Shown: positions 56,201 to 64,000 of the stretch, one piece after another
Position numbering within the stretch: the stretch's first letter is position 1
How the letters are laid out: the number at the start of each line of letters is the position of its first letter
Source: Theocolax elegans
Lineage: Eukaryota > Arthropoda > Insecta > Hymenoptera > Cerocephalidae
Assembly: GCA_026168455.1 (NCBI GenBank)
Contig: CM047426.1
Coordinates: 66,679,342 to 66,743,341, forward strand
Reading direction: 5' to 3'
Length of the DNA: 64,000 nt
Translations under genes and position numbers: made by a program
The notes under the pieces: model-generated
What the model saw: only the letters and a program-made list of their open reading frames with translations
What the model was told of the DNA's origin: nothing
The model's database searches: none

Positions 56201-57180
56201 GGGGGGTCCTCAATCCGGAGGACTGTCCAAATAAGTATAATCACAAGGGGATCCGGTGTCAGAAGCGGGAGAGGTACCGCGAGAACCAGCGGCAACGGCA
56301 GGGGTAGATTTAGAGCGGTATCCCGTTGTAAATATTGTATATAGTTTTACAAAGTATGTTGAAATATATTTTTCTACTCCCAGTGTAGTACTTTTGAGTG
56401 AGTTCATTCTTTGTCATATCCGAGTCGTTATATCCTATCCTTCATTCCTATGTCTGGTACAGATACCACATACCCGGTATGCGGATGTAATGGTAAGTGT
56501 TATTCACTCACCATTATATGAATTAGGTAGGTAAACACGAGCGCTATATATAGATATAGGTATACGCGCATAACGACGGGTACAAGAGAGTTATCGCAAC
56601 AACACGTGTGTCAAGACGTACCGGTTTTTTTACTTGACCATTATACCGAAGAGTTGTTTTTCTTGTGTTCGTTAGTGGAGTTATTTTGGACATACGCACT
56701 AAGCAGATTGATCGGTGGTCGAGGAATTCTCCCACCGACATTTTTTAAACAAACGACAGAGATAGCGAGAGAGAAGAAGTAATCTGTTCCTTCTTATTTG
56801 TGGTTCGAAGAAAAGAAAAAATAAGTGGTACCACTTCTCGCGCGAGCGATAATTATCGCATATTAATTAATTTATTTGACGCGATCGTTCGTTTAGTTTT
56901 TAAGAGAGTTATTTCGAGTACCCCTTTCCCCTCTCGCGTTGAGCCGACGTTTACGACTCAACCTTCGTGCGTATAACGACCTAAAATCATAATTGTTGTT
57001 GTATTTAATTATTATTATACTTCAGTTAATAAATCTGTTAATATTGAATCGCTTATCAAATCGTGTCAATTTATAGATTCCGAACCGACGCATATATTTG
57101 TTCCTCCGTTGTCCTACGAGTCGTACATAAATACATTTAATCGTACATTTAATTTTCTTTCCGCGGTCCGTTTCAGGAAA
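56201..57180 (+). mobile_element. Gypsy 3' end and probable LTR
   Basis: After HAFALFDQF the sequence passes GGGGGG and a purine-rich stretch (GGCAACGGCAGGGGTAGA), then about 850 bp of non-coding DNA to the arm boundary at 57180. A TGTAAATATTG start at 56329 after the purine tract, or a TGTCCAAATAAG start at 56228, would be suitable LTR starts. An AATAAA lies near 57030. The left-arm partner lacks this segment. Exact ends cannot be fixed without a second LTR. Confidence 0.5.
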
Positions 57181-59611
57181 GATTATCATTGTTTTACCTG
57201 TCGTTGTTGGAAATGGAAATTTGATTTCCAAACAACTTTAACGCCAAGTGTGCGGACAGGTAAACGCAGCCGCTGCGCGGGAAATATTTTGTAAACATAA
57301 TATGTATAGTTGCATATTTTGTTTAGTCATCAAGTACGTGATATCTAGTCGGCGATACTAGACAAGTTTGTTCACCACGAACTACGTGTATGTAAGACGG
57401 GCAACTCGATAATTTTTCCCCGGGCAAGCATACCGTTACAATTTATTATATAGATAATTTATATATTCTATATTTATCTTGTATTTAAAGAGTATAAAAA
57501 GGAGAGAAATTACATTTTAATTAGTTATGCAGAAACTAATTTTGCACAAATAAATTATTATTATTCTTTAAAATTTTTTATCTACTGATGTAAAGCACGG
57601 GAAAGATAGACATTGTTTATTTAAAGAAATTAAAAAAAAGGAAGTTTTCTTTTTATCAGTTTTGTGGAAATTAATAAAAACTTTTTGTGGAGGTTAAGCA
57701 AAAAAAATATATATAAATATTTAATTAAAAACACTTGCCTATATTATTCGGATTTGATTTCAGTACTTTTTGTTGCAGAAAGCTTTTGTGGAGTTTAAGC
57801 AAAATATAAATAGAAATAGGATGGGAGCAAGAATTAAAGATTTTTTTATCAGATAACATTTTTGAAAGTGTGGAAACATACTTGCGAATGTTGACACCTT
57901 CGTGGAAGGTGTTTAATATAAATTACTCTCTAGAGGCACAAATTCAACGTGGAATAATTAATAATGAATAATAATATTACTGAAAGTGAAACTCTAATAA
58001 ATAAAAAAAATTTCTGCTGACATCTACAAAATACTTGCCGTTGCTATTAATTATATACATATCAAATTAACAAAATTTCTATATAACCTATACATTTGCC
58101 AAAGAACTGACGCATTGGTATTATTGAAATGTTAAAGGAGGTATTCAATGGATATAAGTATAGAGTACAATAACTTACTATAATAAACATGGTTTTAATA
58201 AATTATTTATAAGTGAATATATAACTATAATACATTCATTTCACCTAACCGTGAAATAAAAAAATTCTATACCAATTACTGGTCATATAATAATTGAATA
58301 TTATACAGTTGTCAAAGAATCAAACACATATACTATCTTTATAGAAAATAAATGTGGTTATTCAGTAACTTCAGTAGGGATATAAAAGTTACAAAATTAC
58401 TAAATGACTTTCCCACTTGCCAATGAATTAAACACACATGTTGGGTTTATATAGAAAATAATAAAAAATTGTTTTAAAGTAGCTATAATCATTATATCAT
58501 ACGCTGAATTTATCTATAAAATATGGTAGATTTTGTTAAATAAATGTAATATAAAATATCTACTTTGCAGTGGACGGTAACAGTCGAGTAGATTAGTAAG
58601 GATCAGTACATAATATGCCATATCACGTCTAATGGTGGGATCAAAATTTAGGTACTGATATAATAATTTGCTCAAAAGTTATTTTACCCTCAATAAGTGA
58701 ATTTTTTCAAATGGAATATAATTATGCGTGAATGAATTCGGACAAAATTTGAAGTAAACAGAAGATAAATAAATAGACAAAGTAATATTTCATAGATTTC
58801 ATAAAAATAAATAGTATATAATAAACGGTTATGAAATGAAAACTATGAGGACTGAGTTAGTTGTATATATGGCTTACGCGCCCATACTTGCGTCGGGCGC
58901 TATCGCGCCCTTTGATTTATCGATATAAGAGTTAAAATGTCTCATATCAAAGCCCATCCCGCGTAAACAAGTCCAAATTTGGGAAAATTTTTGCCAAACT
59001 TTAGCAAAACTATAGTTTGGCAAAACTTTTATAAAGTTTGGGCAATGAGACCTTACCAAACTTTATATTTTGGTGCCCACCAAGTATTGCATAACTTTGG
59101 CAAAAGCTTTAATAAAGTTGTTCAAAGTTTTGATAAATTTAATTAAAGATTCTACAACCTTCAGGTCAGTTTTTATATTTATTGAGAAAAGTTTTATCCA
59201 ACTGATTTAAGTTTTATAAATTTGGAAAAAGTTTTGATTTACTTTAGCTTAAGTTATAAAATGTAAAGGTTAAAATTATAAAGTTATAAATGTTCAGATA
59301 AGGTTTATTTAAATATTGTAAAGTTTTTATTAATTTTAGCGGAATTTATAAGAATTGATGTACTAAATAGAGATGTATCCAAACTTTATCTAACATTTTT
59401 TTAACTTCTATGAAATTTAGCGTCTTTCTTATTGATTGTAATTGAATTCGCGCAACTGCAAATTCAAATATAAATGTCAAAAAGGCGCTAACAAAAATTA
59501 TTCAATTTTATTCTTGAATTTGGTAAAATTTGTTATATCAAAAAAGAAAGTTTGTTACATAAACAAAGCTTATATATATTTAAATAATTGGGGGTTTACT
59601 TAGATAAAAGA
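57181..59611. repeat. Right arm of giant inverted duplication, non-coding
   Basis: It mirrors 49429-47461. It holds 57415-57915, absent from the left arm, which contains units of the Foldback-like family (TTTGATTTCAGTACTTT, hairpin ACACCTTC-loop-GAAGGTGT at 57893-57911 and CATACTTGCG). The hairpin module CCCATACTTGCGTCGGGCGC lies at 58885-58905. The CACTA end (GCCCACCAAGTATTGCATAA, near 59084) and its inverted-repeat region to about 59420 follow. Confidence 0.85.
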
Positions 59612-60330
59612 ATGTCTAAACGAAAATGGGAATTAAAAGAATATTCACGGTCAAGAAAGCACGTGTTGTTGTCAAACTTGATAAATCAAAGCGACGGTGA
59701 CTCGTCTAGCAATAGTAGCAGCGACATTTATTCTTCAGAAAGTGACAGTTCTGATTCAACAGAAGATAGTAGATCGGGTAATAGACAAAGTAATTATCTT
59801 TTTTAAAACTTATTATAAAAGTTATTTAAAATATTTACTTTTCAATTCATCTTACTCTTTAACTGTTTAATACAGAGTACACCTTTTTCCAGGTGTTTAT
59901 TAATAAAGAAGTTTACCTTAATTGATTGTGTATTATTATTTTAAACTTATACATAAATATTTAAAAAAGCTATAAATCTATTAATTTTTATAATTATTTA
60001 TTTTATTCCTACTTTAATCTATCAAAACTGCAGATGCTTCAAATTACATACATGCCAATTAAATCAATAATTTATAGATTTCACAATAATAAACGGAAAC
60101 GAAAATTTTCTAGAACATAGTGAAGAACACGTGCAACTAAATAACAATGAAATAAGTCACGAAATGCGTATCCCGCCGTATCTAGGTATATCGAATTTTT
60201 ATTAATTTCTTTTATAAATAATTGTAGTTATTTTTTCAATGATAAAAAGTTAATCTTGGCTGAGTTTGTCATTAAATTTAATTAAAATTTCTTTAATTTT
60301 TAAATTAACCAACCTATAATTAATAAAATA
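59612..60330 (+). pseudogene. CACTA transposase exons 1-2, right arm
   Basis: Exon one starts MSKRKWELKEYSRSRKHVLL at 59612 and ends near 59785 at a GTAATT-type donor. Exon two (about 60080-60185) reads NENFLEHSEEHVQLNNNEIS and MRIPPYL, with a GTATAT donor. A further GT-AG intron leads to exon three at 60331. The acidic, Ser-rich exon one is typical of N-termini of animal transposases of this group. Confidence 0.65.
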
Positions 60331-61107
60331 GGCTCTAAACAAATTCGATTAAATGGACACGGAAGTATTTCTATCGAAGAGAGCATTAGTTCAGATAATA
60401 TTGATGGTGAAAATTCGTCAGATTCATCAGAATTAATAGATTCATCCGATTCATGGGATTCATCTGATTCATCGGACTCATCTGATTCATCAAACTCAGA
60501 AAATGCTGACGATTCAAACGACGAAGAAAATATTTTTCCAAATATAGATGCACCACTATACGAAGGTGCACCTATAACCTAAGGGGAAAGTATTTAGACA
60601 ATTTTTAGTGTAACCAATAGGTTTAATATATCAGCAGAATTATTATCTTTTATTATATCATTGATAGAATTACATTGTTTGAAGCCGAACAACTGCATTA
60701 AAACGATTTATAAATTAAAAAAATTTTTTCTAAATATTAAAGCGCCTTTAATAATACATTTTCATTGCTCTTCATGCTGCCTTAAATCAAATGAAAATTT
60801 GTGTAATAAATGTAATCAAACTGAAAACATGAGCTACTTCTTAGAAATTTCTATTTTATCGCAAATATCTTCCATGTTTGACCGATCCGAATTTAAAGAA
60901 AATTTAAAATATCGCTTTTTACGACAAAAAATAAAAGAAAATAATTTTGAGGATATTTGCGATGGCTCCGCATACAAATCGTTACGCAATGATTATACAA
61001 ACAACCCCAATAACATAACTTTCACGTGGAATTCTGACGGATTGCCGCTCTTTAAATCATCTAAATTTAGTATCTGGCCTTTTTACTTGTATAAATCTTT
61101 TACATAA
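60331..61107 (+). pseudogene. CACTA Tnp2-type transposase, N-terminal part, right arm
   Basis: This is the third exon. It runs from GSKQIRLNGHGSISIEES through a Ser/Asp-rich segment to APLYEGAPIT, then two in-frame stops (TAA, TAG, both at Leu-like positions) and on in the same frame through SLIELHCLKPNN, a Cys cluster, and NNITFTWNSDGLPLFKSSK to WPFYL. The Asp of SDG is the predicted first catalytic residue. At WPFYL a deletion and frameshift join it to the next part; MINELP, present in the left arm, is lost. The same two stops occur in the left arm, so they precede the duplication. Confidence 0.85.
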
Positions 61108-62559
61108 TCCATATTATGTGACACAGCTGATTTGCCGGCAAAAGCTTTATTTCTCTGCATGAATCAGTATAACGGGCGATTCGGCTGTCAAGTTTGTGTT
61201 CAACAAGGATTCACAGTAGATCGTACGCGTACACATTTCTACGAAGTAAATGTGTCTTCACGAACTGAAAAAGATGTTTTACAATGTTCTACGCAAGCTG
61301 TAGATATTAAAATGCCTGTGTGTGGTGTAAAAGGGCCGTCAATATTGTCACTGATTGCCCATAAATTTATTACTTCTACTGCAGTCGATGTAATACATTG
61401 CGTTTTCGAAGAAATCGTGAAAAAGTTGATGGATCTTTGGTTCGAATCCAAATATTCGTGTGAAAATTACAGCATACACAATTTTATTGATATAGTAGAT
61501 GATAGGCTTTACTCTATAAAACCCTCTTCATTTATTGCACGACGTCCTAGGTCCATAAAATCGCACTTAGAATATTGGAAAGCTTCAGAACTAAAGAATT
61601 GGTTTTTTTATTATTCTTTAATAATTTTACATAATATACTACCTCAAAATTACTTTGATCATTATCAATATTTGGTCTTAGCTATATTCTTGTTGTGTAA
61701 CGAAAAAGTAGAATTGGTAATGGTGAGTTGCGCTGAAAAGTTGATTCACGAATTTATAAGTAGATTTGAGCTTCTGTATGGAGTTAAAAATATGACCTGT
61801 AACACACACAGCCTTATACATTTGCCAGATATAGTTCGCCGTTTAGGACCTTTGTGGACTACATCATGTTTCCCATTAGAAGATTTAAATGAAAAAATAA
61901 AAAATTTTGTACACGGAAGCAAAAAGCCACAATTACAAATTATATTTAATTTAAATATGTACATAAAAATTCATATTTTAAAATATGATTGGCTTGAAGA
62001 AGGCAGTGATATTTATAATTTCTGCCATACAATTTTATCTCCTGAAAGAAAACTTAAACTCTTCAAAATTGAAAACAATATTTACATAGCTGGTGCAGGA
62101 TCTAAAATGCAGCACGCTGAAGCCGAAAAACTAGTATTAAAATACAACATACCTGGGAAAAATGTATTTTTATTTAAAAAACTATACGAAAATAGAATAC
62201 CGTACTCTTCAGAATTAAGCCAAAATGACCAAAAAACAAATTCACATTATATAACTTATATAAATAATGAAACTGTTGGAAGTCTCATAATGTACATTCG
62301 AGCTACTAATTGCACTTGCAAAAAACTTTGTAAATGTCCTGGATATAGTTACGCTTGTATAAAAAAAATAAACACCACAAATCCTTTTTCTGTTAATATG
62401 CCAGGTGGTCTAATACAATACATTCATAAATGTACAGATATAGATGAATCAATAATTGTAGCTGATGTTAAATGTTTAAAAAATGTATGCGTTCATATCG
62501 CATTTGAAAATACAATAAGTTATGTTTGCGTTCCTGTTAATGTTTTAGAAAAAGAATAA
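61108..62559 (+). pseudogene. CACTA transposase catalytic and C-terminal part, right arm
   Basis: The frame is open over 475 codons (from 61132) and is the longest intact CACTA piece. It starts CDTADLPAKALFLCMNQYNG, RFGCQVCVQQGF (a Cys pair typical of the family), then VCGVKGPSIL, and a DUF4218-like region: YSLIILHNILPQNYF, HYQYLVLAIFLL, NTHSLIHLPDIVRRLGPLW, and SCFPLEDLNEKIKNFVHGSK, which includes the candidate catalytic Glu. The C-terminus has a Cys-rich stretch (NCTCKKLCKCPGYSYAC) and ends VNVLEKE at 62559. The preceding part is disconnected by deletion, so the transposase is not complete. No inverted-repeat end is found to the right; this copy is truncated there. Confidence 0.85.
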
Positions 62560-63525
62560 ATATCTTCTAGATATGCTCTATAATATATTATTTATTTTAT
62601 GTACAAAAATTAACTTAACTGTAAATTATACTATTATGCTATACTTTACTGTCTGTAAGAGTAACTTAATCTAACTACTCGGTAAGTACAGAATATTTAT
62701 ATCACTTCTAGTATTACGTTGGAAGTGAATGTTTAATTTTCTTTTTCGGTTGCTAATAAAATAGTTGAAAATCAACTTGACAACCAAAGAACAAAACATT
62801 CGGTCCGACCCTGTCTAACCTTCACGATGAGCAAGTCGATGTTAAAGTGTCCGTAGGATGGCCTTCGGACGTTTTCATCAACTTTCGATTATGGAAAAGC
62901 TGTTGACAGCTTTATCAAAATTGTTGGTGTCAGTAGCAGCAGCAATTCTTTGTCACGTTGATCTTCTCATCATCGATGGTTTTCATGTCCATAACCTCTA
63001 ATATTTTTCTCGTTCACCAGGGCAGTGCGAGAGCTGTTTCCAAACGCCCAATTTATTTTCTATTTTTAATAAGCGAGAATTTTTATTTATACAAAAATAA
63101 GAAAAAAGAAATTTCTTTACTCTTTGTATACAATTTTTATCAAATTGTATAGAATCATTTTTTGATACAATCTGTATAAAACTATTTCGATACATTTTGT
63201 ATAGATTCTGTATTCATTTCTTTCACTTGGGAATATATGCTTAATATGTTTCTAATATGCATATACAATATGCATTTCCATTTTTCAACCCATGCTTTCC
63301 ATTTTGCAACCCATGCATTCCATTTTTACGCGGGAAGCGTAAAGTGTAAAATAGGAAAAAGTTTTGTCATTTTGGAATCGGACATTTCATTCCTTTAAGG
63401 GGACAAGCCTGGGTTAAAACCTGAAAAAGAAGCAATTGTTTTAATCATATAAAAAATTTTTCAATTTACATTTAGGATTGTGTAAACAAGTATACTTAGA
63501 ATATATACTATGTTAAGTTAATTTA
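62560..63525. other. Spacer with short repeats, no gene recognised
   Basis: The segment 62740-63050 is of balanced composition but has no credible frame. At 63125-63210 the word TTTTGTATAGATTCTG recurs in variants, and TTTTCAACCCATGCTTTCC-type words repeat at 63275-63330. A CCTGGGTTAAA word at 63409 foreshadows the inverted-repeat element that follows. Confidence 0.4.
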
Positions 63526-64000
63526 CCTGGGTTAAAGCTGTATTCGAAGCCATTTTCCAGGTTACGCTGGCCATGACAGCGAAGAACCCATTTTTTCATC
63601 CAAAGCCACTTGCCGCAGGATATCTTTAGATCCTATCATTCAATTTGGATGCAATTTTGAGGAAACCTTGATATCTACATTTAGAACCACTTGAATGGAG
63701 CAGACTGAGTTAAAAATTGTTTCCAGGTGAGTTAGATACTATTTTTGGTCAAAAAAATCAATAAAAATGAAAAAAATTACTAAAATTCAGTAAAAAATTT
63801 TTTTCTTTCTTTGTTTCAGAAAAGTTGTCCATTCAAGTGGATTAAATAATAACTGAGGTGATGTTCTTCCAACCTGGGTTAAAAAGGTGGAGCAACAAGA
63901 AAGTAAGCCTGCGGCAAGTGGCTTTGGATGAAAAAATGGGTTCTACGCTGACATGGCCAGCGTAACCTGGAAAGTGGCTTCGAATACAGCTTTAACCCAG
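63526..64000. mobile_element. Inverted-repeat element, cut by window end
   Basis: The left arm 63526-63620 starts CCTGGGTTAAAGCTGTATTC; the right arm 63906-64000 is its reverse complement, with few mismatches, and ends at the window edge one base short. The arms share CCAGGTTACGCTGGCCATG and CCACTTGCCGCAGG. The 285-bp centre is non-coding. Further CCTGGGTTAAA words lie just outside (63409) and inside (63876). It is a MITE-like non-autonomous element of unknown superfamily. Confidence 0.8.

Noticed and set aside
57109..57294. Short frame with YHCFTCRCWKWK, also at 49317-49440, suggesting a Cys-rich peptide
   Set aside because: It lies in non-coding arm DNA, is 61 codons or fused by chance to ORF3, and its context (AT-rich start, no splice or promoter signal) gives no support.

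Overview
The window is eukaryotic, AT-rich, intron-containing DNA from an arthropod, most probably an insect. I lean towards Hymenoptera (an ant or relative), from the mixture of Penelope, Gypsy, Copia and animal CACTA elements with remnants of conserved animal genes, but no marker proves the order. There is no intact, clearly functional host gene. Almost everything is mobile-element DNA, satellite, palindromes or decayed gene copies.

Layout. 1-1539: 5' end of a minus-strand LTR retrotransposon (gag start, leader with degenerate repeats, primer-binding site, LTR). 2032-9583: about 128 copies of a 59-bp satellite monomer, with a 35-monomer (about 2.06 kb) block duplicated in tandem. 9584-11400: a GC-richer, gene-free stretch rich in hairpins. 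11998-12361: a fold-back MITE. 12555-15290: decayed host exons, a TIMMDC1-like scrap and a clear LARP1 (DM15 region) pseudogene that keeps its introns. 15358-18191: a 2.8-kb element with 650-bp inverted repeats that contain the start of an acidic ORF.

18285-34385 is one layered structure. A Penelope-like retroelement (RT plus GIY-YIG endonuclease) lies on the minus strand with an inverted copy of its own 3' end beside its 5' end. It is interrupted by a 1.42-kb LTR-like insert, a 0.74-kb AT-rich insert, and a 10.2-kb insert placed exactly at the RT YVDD codons. The 10.2-kb insert carries a two-exon gene of unknown function, a tRNA-derived SINE, a broken Gypsy pol, an mLST8 pseudogene and a large Foldback-like palindrome.

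34386-44450 holds small repeats, a 2.7-kb element with 20-bp inverted ends that contains a 5S-derived SINE and a palindrome whose arms carry 5S-like sequence, a tRNA-derived repeat, an unrecognised two-exon gene fragment, and the 3' end of a Copia element. 44450-62559 is a giant imperfect inverted duplication centred near 55.49 kb. Each arm contains (from the centre outward) Gypsy sequence and then a CACTA/EnSpm transposon with a Tnp2-type transposase. The arms have since lost different parts. 63526-64000 is a further inverted-repeat element cut by the window edge.

The retroelement reading frames all carry stops or frameshifts, so autonomous activity from this locus is unlikely. The value of the window is structural: nested insertions that can be ordered in time, repeated hairpin modules, and intron-bearing host gene fragments caught inside mobile DNA.
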